DNA of 64,000 bases from Roseiarcus sp963779095 (GTDB taxonomy: Bacteria; Pseudomonadota; Alphaproteobacteria; Rhizobiales; Beijerinckiaceae). Both the position numbers and the translations under genes were made by a program. The stretch spans positions 248,001-312,000 of the forward strand of contig CAVZWU010000018.1 of NCBI GenBank assembly GCA_963779095.1, in the 5' to 3' direction. Positions 54,962 to 63,603 of the stretch are shown in pieces. The notes under the pieces are model-generated. The model saw only the letters and a program-made list of their open reading frames with translations. It was not told the origin of the DNA and made no database searches. Position 1 is the first letter of the stretch. Every line of letters starts with the position of its first letter.

Positions 54962-55986
54962 GCCGCGGCGCCGCCCGCTCCTTCGGCGCCGCGCTCACCC
55001 GGGCGATCTCCGTCTGGGGCCTGCTGGTGCTGTTCGTGCTTCTGGTCATCGTGTTTTCATTGCTGAAGCCGGACACGTTTCTCACCTATTTCAACATTCG
55101 CTCGATCCTTAGCAACAAGTCGGTGCAGCTCCTGGTGGCGCTCTCAGTGTTCATCCCGATGGTCGCCAACCAGTTCGATCTCTCGGCCGGCTTCAACGTC
55201 GGCATCTCGCAGGTGCTGGCGATCGGGCTGCAGGGCCAGGGCCTGCCGTGGCCGGCGGCGGTATGCGCGGTGCTGCTCATGGGCGCGGCGGTCGGGTTCA
55301 TGAACGGGATGCTGGTCACCCGGGTGAAGATCGATTCGTTCATCGCCACCCTCGGCACGGGCACGATTCTTTACGGCCTCAACGCCTGGTACACCGGCGG
55401 CCAGCAAGTGCTCGCTTCCCTGCCGCCCGAGTTTTTGGCCATTTCCGGCAGCGTCTGGATCGTGCCCGCGCCTGCGATCTATGCGCTCATCGCCAGCCTC
55501 AGCTTATGGATCGTGTTCGAATACCTGCCGCTCGGCCGCTATCTCTATGTGCTCGGCGCGAGCCCGCGCGCCGCCGAGCTCAACGGCATTTCGGCCAAGC
55601 GATACGTAACGCTCGCCTTCGTCGCCGCCGGCACGCTCGCCGCCTTCGCCGGAATCGTGCTCCAGTCGCAGCTGCAGGTCGGCCAAAGCTCTGTCGGCCA
55701 GGAATATCTGCTGCCCGCCTTCACCGCGGCGCTGCTCGGCGCGACCTCGATCCGCCCCGGCCGGGTCAACGTCTGGGGGACGGTGCTCGCCGTGGCCGTC
55801 CTCGCGGTGACCGTCGCCGGCCTCAACCAGCTCGGCGCTCCGTTCTTTGTCGAGCCCTTGTTCAATGGCTCGATGCTGATTCTGGCGGTCGGCCTCGCGG
55901 TCCAGACCGCCGAGCGCCGCCAGCGCCGCGGCGCGCTAGCGGAGAAGACGGCGGGCCCCGGCGCAGCCGCGCCGGTCGTTGAATAG
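54958..55986 (+). CDS. Sugar ABC transporter permease (RbsC type)
   Basis: 342 residues, about nine membrane helices. NQFDLSAGFNVGISQVLAIGLQ is the family's helix-loop with the Asp, followed by FIATLGTGTILYGL, GRYLYVLGASPRAAELNGISAKRY (the ATPase-contact loop) and AALLGATSIRPGRVNVWGT. ATG 54958 overlaps the ATPase stop, so all three transporter genes form one operon. No catabolic gene follows. Confidence 0.92.
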   Translation: MSRGAARSFGAALTRAISVWGLLVLFVLLVIVFSLLKPDTFLTYFNIRSILSNKSVQLLVALSVFIPMVANQFDLSAGFNVGISQVLAIGLQGQGLPWPAAVCAVLLMGAAVGFMNGMLVTRVKIDSFIATLGTGTILYGLNAWYTGGQQVLASLPPEFLAISGSVWIVPAPAIYALIASLSLWIVFEYLPLGRYLYVLGASPRAAELNGISAKRYVTLAFVAAGTLAAFAGIVLQSQLQVGQSSVGQEYLLPAFTAALLGATSIRPGRVNVWGTVLAVAVLAVTVAGLNQLGAPFFVEPLFNGSMLILAVGLAVQTAERRQRRGALAEKTAGPGAAAPVVE

Positions 55987-56173
55987 TCCGCACCGCGCTG
56001 TCTATATGAAGCGAGCGGCGAGAGACTCCCGCTTTAGATCCGGACTTGCGGTTTTCCTTTAATCTCGAAGCTGAAGCGTCTAGAACCGCGGCCCGGTGAA
56101 CCCGATATCTCGTTTGGCCCGCGCCGCCACCCGGCCTTTACGTCGCGCAATCACGTTTAGCGTTCCTTGAGCC

Positions 56174-57607
56174 ATGCGCCATCTGCCGGTTTTTCTCGAG
56201 CTTGACGGCAAGGCCGCCGTCGTCGTCGGCGGCGGCGCGGCGGCGGCGCGACGGGCGGAGCATCTCGTCCGGGCGGGCGCCTGCGTCACGACGTTCGCGA
56301 CCTCTCTCACCGACGATTTTCGCGATCTCATCGTTGCTCCGAACTTTCGCCATGAGGCTCGCGATCCCAGGCCCAGAGACTTCAAGGGATCGACGCTCTG
56401 CTTCGTGGCGGTGGAGGACGAGCGCCTAGCGGCCGAAGCTCGCGCGGCCGCGAAAGGCGCAGGCGCTCTGGTCAATGTCGCCGATCGGCCGCAGCTCTGC
56501 GACTTCATCATGCCTTCGATCGTTGACCGCAGTCCGCTCGTCATCGCGATTTCGACTGGCGGCGCCTCGCCCATTCTGGGCCGGATGCTGAAGGCGCGCC
56601 TGGAAAGCTCCATCCCCGCCGCTTATGGCCGCCTTGCGGATCTCATGGGTGGATTTCGCGGCGCGGTGGCCAAGGCGATCGCCTCGCCAATCATGCGCCG
56701 TCGATTCTGGGAGACGGTCCTCGAAGGATCGATCGCCGAACGGGCGCTTTCGGGCGACGATAACGCCGCCTCGGCCGAACTTGCCCGCGCCATTGGACGC
56801 GAGGCCCAGAATGCGGCGGCGCCGCGCGGCGAGGTCTATCTTGTCGGCGCCGGGCCTGGCGATCCCGACCTTCTGACCTTTCGCGCCCTTCGGCTCATGC
56901 AAAAGGCCGATGTCGTGCTCTACGATCGGCTTACTAACCCGGACGTGATAAACTTGGTCCGCCGGGAGGCCGAGCGCATCTACGTCGGCAAGCAGCCGGA
57001 GGACCACGAACTGCCGCAAGGCGACATCAGCGCGCTCATGGTCAAGCTAGCCAAAGAAGGCAAGCGGGTGTTACGGCTCAAGGGCGGCGATCCGTTCGTG
57101 TTCGGCCGCGGCGGCGAGGAGATCGAAGCGCTCGCCGCGGAGGGCATCCCGTTTCAGGTCTGTCCCGGGATCACCGCCGCAATCGGCGCGGCGGCCTATG
57201 CGGGCATTCCCTTGACGCATCGCGACCACGCGCAGGCCTGCGTATTCGTGACCGGGCATGGGCGGGACGGCAAAATCGATCTCGACTGGACGGCGCTCTT
57301 GCACCCGCGCCAGACCGTTGCGATCTATATGGGCCTGCGCAACGTCGACGCGCTGACGCGCGAGTTCATTGCGCGGGGCGCCGACCCGGATTTGCCCGCG
57401 GCGATCATTGACAACGCGACCCGGCCGGGCCAGCGGGTGGTCGTTGGTTCGCTGGCGACGCTGGCCGCGAAAACGCGTGAGGCCGAACTGACCGGCCCCT
57501 CGATCATCATCGTCGGGACGGTCGTGACTTTGCGGGACAAGCTCGATTGGCGCTCCGAGGTCGAGCCCCATTTGGCGGAAAACCCCGCGGCGACTGGGAA
57601 GGACTGA
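56174..57607 (+). CDS. cysG: Siroheme synthase CysG
   Basis: Bifunctional: N-terminal precorrin-2 dehydrogenase/ferrochelatase (about 1-210) and C-terminal uroporphyrinogen-III methyltransferase (about 215-460). GGGAAAARRAEHLVRAGA is the NAD site and STGGASPILGRML the ferrochelatase segment. VYLVGAGPGDPDLLTFRAL, VLRLKGGDPFVFGRGGEE and GIPLTHRDHA mark the methyltransferase. It makes siroheme for sulfite or nitrite reductase. 477 residues, normal. The mrp gene follows after 1 base. Confidence 0.95.
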   Translation: MRHLPVFLELDGKAAVVVGGGAAAARRAEHLVRAGACVTTFATSLTDDFRDLIVAPNFRHEARDPRPRDFKGSTLCFVAVEDERLAAEARAAAKGAGALVNVADRPQLCDFIMPSIVDRSPLVIAISTGGASPILGRMLKARLESSIPAAYGRLADLMGGFRGAVAKAIASPIMRRRFWETVLEGSIAERALSGDDNAASAELARAIGREAQNAAAPRGEVYLVGAGPGDPDLLTFRALRLMQKADVVLYDRLTNPDVINLVRREAERIYVGKQPEDHELPQGDISALMVKLAKEGKRVLRLKGGDPFVFGRGGEEIEALAAEGIPFQVCPGITAAIGAAAYAGIPLTHRDHAQACVFVTGHGRDGKIDLDWTALLHPRQTVAIYMGLRNVDALTREFIARGADPDLPAAIIDNATRPGQRVVVGSLATLAAKTREAELTGPSIIIVGTVVTLRDKLDWRSEVEPHLAENPAATGKD

Positions 57608-57608
57608 A

Positions 57609-58742
57609 ATGATTTCTCGCGAAGAGGTCATGGCGGCGCTCTCGGCCATTCCCGGCCCGGACGGGCGCGCCTCCTTGCGCGATTCCGGGGCGGTCTCCGG
57701 CGTCACTATTCGCGACAACAAGGTGTTCGCCGCGATCGCCATCGATCCGGCGCGGGCGAAAGCGATGGAGCCGATGCGGGCTAAAGCCGAGGCGGCGATC
57801 CGCGCGATTCCCGGCGTCGGCAGCGCGATCGTGACGCTCACCGCCGAGTCGGCGCGCGGCGTCGCCGGCGCTTCGCCCGGTCATGCCCAGGAGGGCAATG
57901 CGCCGCCGCGACGGCATGGCCGGCCGAGCGAACCGCTGCCTGGGGTCAGGAACATCATCGCGGTCGCCTCCGGCAAGGGCGGAGTGGGCAAGTCGACGAT
58001 CGCCTGCAACCTCGCCGTCGGACTGGCGAAGCTCGAACTCGCCGTCGGCGTTCTCGACGCCGATCTGTTCGGACCGTCCATGCCCAGGCTGTTCGGGATT
58101 CACGCCAAGCCCTGCCTGGCGCCGGACGGCAAGCGGCTCATTCCGCTCGAAGCCTTTGGCGTCAAGGTGATGTCGATCGGGTTCCTGATCGACGAGGGCG
58201 CGCCGGTGGTCTGGCGCGGACCAATGGTGGTGTCGGCGCTGAACCAGCTCTTGCGCGAGGTTGTGTGGGGTGAACTCGACGTGCTGGTGGTTGACATGCC
58301 GCCGGGCACTGGCGACACGCAGCTGACTATGGCCCAGAACGTGCCGCTCGCCGGCGCGGTGATCGTTTCCACGCCGCAGGATCTGGCGCTGATCGACGCG
58401 CGGCGGGGCATCGGGATGTTCAACCAGGTGAAGGTGCCGCTCATCGGCGTGGTCGAGAATATGAGCTACTTCGTCTGTCCCCATTGCGGCGGGCGCACCG
58501 AGGTCTTTTCGCACGGAGGGGCGCGCAAGGAGGCCGAAAAGCTCGGCGTCCCGTTCCTCGGCGAAGCGCCGCTCGACATCGCCATCCGCGCCCATTCCGA
58601 TGACGGGCGCCCGGTGGTCGCCACGATGCCCGACAGCGCCCAGGCGCACGCCCTGCTCGAGATCGCGCGGCGCGTGGCCGATACGCTGGCCGCCGGCGCG
58701 CCGGGCGCAAAGCCCGCGCCGCGCATCCGCATCCTGGATTAG
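57609..58742 (+). CDS. Mrp/NBP35-family Fe-S cluster carrier ATPase (ApbC)
   Basis: 377 residues. An N-terminal MIP18/DUF59-like part (MISREEVMAALSAIPGP) precedes the P-loop ATPase with deviant Walker A GKGGVGKSTIACNLA, DADLFGPSMP, and VVDMPPGTGDTQLT. The cluster-binding VCPHCGG is present near residue 290. It loads Fe-S clusters onto apoproteins. Next to cysG, whose product serves an Fe-S enzyme; cotranscription is likely from the 1-base spacing. Confidence 0.93.
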   Translation: MISREEVMAALSAIPGPDGRASLRDSGAVSGVTIRDNKVFAAIAIDPARAKAMEPMRAKAEAAIRAIPGVGSAIVTLTAESARGVAGASPGHAQEGNAPPRRHGRPSEPLPGVRNIIAVASGKGGVGKSTIACNLAVGLAKLELAVGVLDADLFGPSMPRLFGIHAKPCLAPDGKRLIPLEAFGVKVMSIGFLIDEGAPVVWRGPMVVSALNQLLREVVWGELDVLVVDMPPGTGDTQLTMAQNVPLAGAVIVSTPQDLALIDARRGIGMFNQVKVPLIGVVENMSYFVCPHCGGRTEVFSHGGARKEAEKLGVPFLGEAPLDIAIRAHSDDGRPVVATMPDSAQAHALLEIARRVADTLAAGAPGAKPAPRIRILD

Positions 58743-59141
58743 GGCGCCATTTTAGACGCGCCGCTCAGCTCGTTGTCCGCAGGGCAGCGAAAGAAGAATA
58801 GGCCGACTTCTACTTCCCGCCAGGACAGGGCGGACTCGTTACAATCGAAGCGGCGGAGCAAATCCTCTTTGTGTTTCTTTGTGTTGACTTCGTTGCGCAG
58901 CGCTCGAAGGATAAGAAAAAAGTGCCGGTTGCCGAACGACGAGTTTGCGGCGCTGATGTGGGAGGGGCTGACGTGCATACACGTCATATCCGCAACGCTT
59001 GTGCAGCGGTCTCTCGGTGCGCTGCTGTCCCTCTTCAAAACATTCGCGAGCTTTCGGGCCGACATCGCCTCTCGGCGCGCCATCGTCCATGCTCTGATTC
59101 GTTCCAAAAAGCGTGAAGCCAATTCAATGAGGGAGGAACTC
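58743..59141. other. Intergenic region upstream of the tannase gene
   Basis: About 400 bases. The tannase frame is open back to 58773 but this part lacks a family match or ribosome-binding site. A GGGAGGA site at 59131-59137 sets the tannase start. Confidence 0.5.
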
Positions 59142-61121
59142 ATGCGGGGCCTAGGAGCTGTTGCACGCCTGTCGTTGATTGCCGCAATCGCTATCGCCGG
59201 CGGTGTCGTCGCGCTACCGAACCGTGCTGCTGCTCATGGGCCAACGACATGCACGACGCTGGGGCCCCAACTCCTGGGCGGCGATATCAAATACGCGGAC
59301 GCGCAGATCGTGCCGGCCAATACATCGCCGGGCGCGCTGCCCGGCGCCTTCACCGGCACGGCTCCGAGCAAGAGCCCCGTGCCCGTCGCCTATTGCCTAG
59401 TGGTGTTAAGCTATAGCAGCACCCGCGCGCATGACCCGACGCAGCAGAACATCACCATCTATGTCGGTCTTCCGCTCAATTCGGTCGACGGCGGCGTGAC
59501 CGGCTCGACAGTTGATTCGCCGTTGAACTTCAAGACAGTGGAAGGCAACTGGAACGGCCGCACCGAGGGTCAGGGCGGCGGCGGCTGCACCGGCAACACC
59601 AACGTCAATTCGGCCGGCGCCGTAACCAACGGCTTTGTCGGATCGGGCACCGATGGCGGACACGGCAATCCCAATAACGATCCCACCAACTCGTGCCAAC
59701 AGGGCGTGCTCAGCCTCGGCCATCTGAACCGCCAGTATATCGAGGACTGGGTTTATAACGGACCCCAGCAAGAGATCCTCTGGTCGAAGAAGGTCGCCAG
59801 CCTGTATTACGGCAGGGCGCCGCGCTACGACTACTGGAACGGTTGTTCGACCGGCGGTCATCAGGGCTATGCCCTGGCTCAAACGCTTCCTGACGAATTG
59901 GACGGCATCCTCGCCAGCGCGCCGGCGATGTACTGGACGCGTTTCCAGACGGCGCAGATGTGGGGCCAAATTGCGATGTACGATATCGCCCAGGAGGTGA
60001 TTGCGGCGCCAAAGCTTGCGGCCGTGCAAAACGCGGCGATCGCCGCGTGCGACAAGAACGACGGTGTGGCAGACGGCATTATTGACGACCCGCGGACCTG
60101 CACGTTCAACGCAAAGGCCAATATCTGCGGTTCGACGCCTGCTCCGAACTGTCTGACGCCAAAGGAAGCCGATGCGGTCAACGCCATGTGGGACGGCCCG
60201 CGCAACAATTCCGGCAAGAGGATCTGGTTCCCAATCGATCGCGGCACCGACTTCAATTTCTGGGATGGAAACGTACCGTTTGGACTCGCCCCGGTGCAGT
60301 TTGGATGGGATCTGGCGGATCCAGCTTACTACAACGCCGGCGTTTTCCCGACCTCCTACCCCGGCCACTGGGGAAACGTCGCGCTGACTTCGAGGATATC
60401 GGCTCCCGGTACAGTGACAACCTACGCGGCGGTCGCGCAGGCCGGGTCGAATACCGTAGCCGACCTTACCGATACTTTCGACGACCTTGACGCATTCAAG
60501 GCGGCCGGCGGAAAAATGATCACCTTCGTCGGCGCAAACGACGGCCTCATCATGCCACGCGGCGTGATCAACTACTATCGGGTGATGGCTGCGCGTTACG
60601 CGGAGGGGGATGATAACGGTGCGAATGCCGATCCGTCGGATCGCTTCCGGGGCGTCCAGAAATTCTACCGTCTGTTCCATGTTCCCGGAGTGAGTCACTG
60701 CGGCCTTGGCATTCTGAACCACAGCAGCCTCGGTCCGTGGCCGCAGAACGGCGCCGACTTCAACGCCGTCATCAACTGGGTCGAGAAAGGCGTGGCGCCG
60801 ACCCAGGTGATGGGGTCGGGCAGCACGGCGGTTCCTGCCTTCATCCCCGGGTCGCCCACCGCCCTGACCCGTCCGCTCTGCCCCTATCCGCAAACCGCGG
60901 TCTATAACGGCTCGGGCGCTGTCACCGACGCCGCCAGCTGGCATTGCGGCGGCGACCTGGAGCGGAACGTTCCCGTCGGCGCCCCGCTTTCGGGGCCCCC
61001 GGGCCAGCCGGTGGCCTGTTACGACGTGCTTGTTAAATACAAGCACGAGGTCAACGGACCGCTCGACTATCAGAATAGCGGCCTCGTCCCGTCCATGTGC
61101 CCCGGACCAGCCCAACCTTGA
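59142..61121 (+). CDS. Secreted tannase/feruloyl-esterase family hydrolase
   Basis: 659 residues with a signal peptide ending near RAAA. Alpha/beta-hydrolase of the tannase family. The nucleophile lies in WNGCSTGGHQGY (Cys235-Ser236), the acid in FVGANDGLIMP and the base in VPGVSHCG; Cys next to Ser and next to His fits the CS-D-HC motif whose disulfide links the catalytic residues. A Ca-binding-like NDGVADGIIDDP segment is present. It probably acts outside the inner membrane on plant phenolic esters; the exact ester is unknown. A strong hairpin follows. Confidence 0.9.
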   Translation: MRGLGAVARLSLIAAIAIAGGVVALPNRAAAHGPTTCTTLGPQLLGGDIKYADAQIVPANTSPGALPGAFTGTAPSKSPVPVAYCLVVLSYSSTRAHDPTQQNITIYVGLPLNSVDGGVTGSTVDSPLNFKTVEGNWNGRTEGQGGGGCTGNTNVNSAGAVTNGFVGSGTDGGHGNPNNDPTNSCQQGVLSLGHLNRQYIEDWVYNGPQQEILWSKKVASLYYGRAPRYDYWNGCSTGGHQGYALAQTLPDELDGILASAPAMYWTRFQTAQMWGQIAMYDIAQEVIAAPKLAAVQNAAIAACDKNDGVADGIIDDPRTCTFNAKANICGSTPAPNCLTPKEADAVNAMWDGPRNNSGKRIWFPIDRGTDFNFWDGNVPFGLAPVQFGWDLADPAYYNAGVFPTSYPGHWGNVALTSRISAPGTVTTYAAVAQAGSNTVADLTDTFDDLDAFKAAGGKMITFVGANDGLIMPRGVINYYRVMAARYAEGDDNGANADPSDRFRGVQKFYRLFHVPGVSHCGLGILNHSSLGPWPQNGADFNAVINWVEKGVAPTQVMGSGSTAVPAFIPGSPTALTRPLCPYPQTAVYNGSGAVTDAASWHCGGDLERNVPVGAPLSGPPGQPVACYDVLVKYKHEVNGPLDYQNSGLVPSMCPGPAQP

Positions 61122-61185
61122 TGAGAAGCTAACAAGCAGAGACGGCTCTCGTACGGTCGCTATCTCTCAAAGGAAAAAACGACAG

Positions 61186-61213
61186 CAGGCGTGCGCCGCG
61201 ATGCGCACGCCTG
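61186..61213 (+). terminator. Strong hairpin after the tannase gene
   Basis: CAGGCGTGCGC (61186-61196) pairs perfectly with GCGCACGCCTG (61203-61213), loop CGCGAT, followed by TTT. An 11-bp GC-rich stem 65 bases after the stop is consistent with a terminator between this gene and the IalB gene. Confidence 0.7.
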
Positions 61214-61256
61214 TTTGGCGCCTAGGGCCGCCGTCAAAACCAGAGGACCGCTTCTC

Positions 61257-61892
61257 ATGACGCACCGGACCGCATCGGTCGCAATGGCGGCGCTCGCCCT
61301 CACGGTCGGGCCGCGCGCATTTGCCCAGCAACCCTCGACAAATCCCCCCGCTCCGCCGACGCAAGCGGCGCCGGGGCCGAACGCTGGGCAGGCCCACGCG
61401 GGAGCGCCTGCCGGGAGGGCGCAGAACGGCCAGCAGCAGCAGCTGCAGGTGATCGCCTCGCCCTGGACCCGATACTGCATCAAGAACCCGACGGAGCAAT
61501 CCTCCGAAGTCAGGACCAAGGAAGTCTGCTTCACTGCTTCGGACGGCCATCTGACATCGGGCCAAAAGCTCGTTATCGCCCTGCTGATCGAGCCGCAAGG
61601 GGGCGATACAAAGCTCTTGCGCATCACGCTGCCCTTGGGCGTGGCGCTAGTCCCTGGCGCCCGCATTGTTATTGACGAGAAAGACGCGATGACTGCGCCA
61701 TACGTCGTCTGCCTGCCCAAGAATGGTTGCATGGCGGATTACAAAGCCGACGGCGATTTGATCGAGAAGCTAAAAAAAGGGCGGACTCTGGCGATCCAGG
61801 CCTTCGAAAAGGGAAAGCCAATCGATTTCACTTTGCCGCTCATTGGGTTCGCGAAAGCGTATGATGGGCCTGCCAGCGATCCGCCGACGTGA
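61257..61892 (+). CDS. Invasion-associated locus B (IalB) family protein, second copy
   Basis: 211 residues from ATG 61257, signal peptide ending PRAFA, then a Pro/Ala/Gln-rich linker. IalB domain: WTRYCIKNP, RTKEVCFTASDG, LLRITLPLGVALVPGARIVID, YVVCLPKNGCMADYKA. It resembles the member at 16961-17503 but with the extra linker. Role unknown, presumably periplasmic. Confidence 0.88.
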   Translation: MTHRTASVAMAALALTVGPRAFAQQPSTNPPAPPTQAAPGPNAGQAHAGAPAGRAQNGQQQQLQVIASPWTRYCIKNPTEQSSEVRTKEVCFTASDGHLTSGQKLVIALLIEPQGGDTKLLRITLPLGVALVPGARIVIDEKDAMTAPYVVCLPKNGCMADYKADGDLIEKLKKGRTLAIQAFEKGKPIDFTLPLIGFAKAYDGPASDPPT

Positions 61893-61973
61893 ATGAGCCG
61901 CCGGCCGCTTCTCGTCAGATCGCTTTCGGGTTTTGGCTTCAACTCATGCGCCGCGCGCCCTAAAGGAATCGCC

Positions 61974-62276
61974 ATGTCCTCGTCAACAATGCCCTGGCCA
62001 ACCGACATCACGGCGATGAACAAGGGACGGGTTCTCGAAGTCGCCTTCGACGACGGTGAGGTGATCCGCCTCACCGCCGAGAAGCTGCGCGTCGAGAGCC
62101 CGAGCGCCGAAGTGCAGGGCCATTCGCCGAGCCAGAAGCGGACGGTCACGGGCAAGGAAAACGTCGCCATCACCGCGATCGAGCCTGTCGGCAATTACGC
62201 GATCAAGATCGTGTTTGACGACGGACACGACACCGGCCTCTACACTTGGGCCTATCTGCGCAAGCTGGCGACTTAG
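61974..62276 (+). CDS. DUF971 family protein
   Basis: 100 residues from ATG 61974 (the frame is open to 61893). LEVAFDDGEVIRLTAEKLRVESPSAEVQGH is characteristic (in part: GEVIRLTAEKLRVESPSAE), then YAIKIVFDDGHDTGLYTWAYLRKL. The fold is that of the N-terminal domain of gamma-butyrobetaine hydroxylase. Members often occur near mrp/apbC and may take part in Fe-S cluster work; here mrp lies about 3 kb upstream. Confidence 0.85.
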   Translation: MSSSTMPWPTDITAMNKGRVLEVAFDDGEVIRLTAEKLRVESPSAEVQGHSPSQKRTVTGKENVAITAIEPVGNYAIKIVFDDGHDTGLYTWAYLRKLAT

Positions 62277-62544
62277 AGCGATTTGCCGGTTGATCGAGCG
62301 ACGGGGCTTGATGCAATAAGGCACTCTACTAATGTGAATTTTTCGCTGCGTGGAATGAAACGGGTTCTGAAAACACTGGCGGCGTGGAACTAAATTGGAA
62401 CTAAGCGCCGACGGGCGCTCGTTGCGCCGCTCACCGTAAGACCGCGCTTCCAGCGATTCCGCACAAGGCCAGCAGGCGAGGGAGGGGCGCCGGAAAAGCT
62501 TGCGGTCGCAGGCGCCTGCTCGTCGCTCCATGCGCGAGGAGCAA

Positions 62545-63438
62545 TCAGAAGCGTGAGAGGACCGTGCCCACGATGTCGCACTGGAAGCCCTCAAGCGCTC
62601 GGGAGATTTTGGCTATGTCTCTCACTTTCGTTCGATGCCGCCGAGCCGCGACGACAGCGGCGCCCACGCGCGATGCGACAACATAGGCGTCGGCGCTCTC
62701 AAGCGCCGCCGGCGTGTCGTAGATGACCACGCCGTAGTTGCGCTGGGCGTTCTGCGATAGCGTGAGGAATTCCTTAGAGCTTAGCAACTCCTGCGGATGG
62801 GGCGCGGTCGCCCCGGCGACGAGCAGCGACAAACCGGGGACAATGTCGATAGTCACAGGCGGCAGCTCGGCCTCGCCATGGGTCAAGGCCTCGACCAAGC
62901 CCTCCGTCTTCGGATCGACACCAAACAGGGCCGCGAGCCTCGGCTTCCGTAAGTTGGCGTCGACGAGGAGAGTAGGAACCGCCATCTGGGCGAAGGACAG
63001 AGCTAGATTGGCGGCGAAATAGGTCACCCCGACCCGGGCATGGGGCCCGATGACGGCGAACGCGTTCTTCCCTTGCGACAGCGGCCCAGTTGCGAGGGCA
63101 GACCGCACGGAGCGGAAGGCTTCCGCGGCGGCGCTAAAGGGCTGGTAGCCGACGACCAACTCGCGCGAAAAACGGGCCTCATCGACGCCGAAATTCAGAA
63201 CCGGATAATTGTAACGCTTCGACAGCGCCAGAAACAAAGTGTCGCGTCGCACTAGGCCCAATGCGATCGCCGCTTCCCCAAACGTGAGCCCCTTGCGCCG
63301 CTGAAATCCGCGGATAGCCTCAACCTGAGCCTCGCTCAGATTGCCGGCCGCCAGGATCTGCTGCTCAATCGGATCCTTAGACGTCTGCACCGCGACGACG
63401 TTGTCCGCATCCTTATGATAATTCGGTTTGATTGCCAT
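62545..63438 (-). CDS. Exopolysaccharide tyrosine-kinase-like ATPase (EpsG type), degenerate P-loop
   Basis: 297 residues. The N terminus has a GspE-N-like region (LSEAQVEAIRGFQRRKGLTFGEAAI, given here only as EAIRGFQRRKGLTFGE). The BY-kinase ATPase follows: GPHARVGVTYFAANLAL at the Walker A position, TLLVDANLRKPRLAALFG (Walker A'), and VVIYDTPAALESADAY (Walker B). The P-loop lysine is replaced by Val, so kinase activity is doubtful. No tyrosine-rich tail. It works with the Wzz-like protein upstream on the same strand. Confidence 0.85.
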   Translation of the reverse strand: MAIKPNYHKDADNVVAVQTSKDPIEQQILAAGNLSEAQVEAIRGFQRRKGLTFGEAAIALGLVRRDTLFLALSKRYNYPVLNFGVDEARFSRELVVGYQPFSAAAEAFRSVRSALATGPLSQGKNAFAVIGPHARVGVTYFAANLALSFAQMAVPTLLVDANLRKPRLAALFGVDPKTEGLVEALTHGEAELPPVTIDIVPGLSLLVAGATAPHPQELLSSKEFLTLSQNAQRNYGVVIYDTPAALESADAYVVASRVGAAVVAARRHRTKVRDIAKISRALEGFQCDIVGTVLSRF

Positions 63439-63603
63439 GGCTCAAGATTCCAATAGTCACTGTGGATCCGTCTACTCCCCGGCCGGATCCCGCAAAGGAC
63501 GTTACCCCACAATTGTTTCTCGAACCATTCTAGGCCTTTGAGCGGCCATCGTGGCCGCCGGCAGCCGTTCGACTGTAGAATACGGTCGCCCCTCCTATCG
63601 AAC

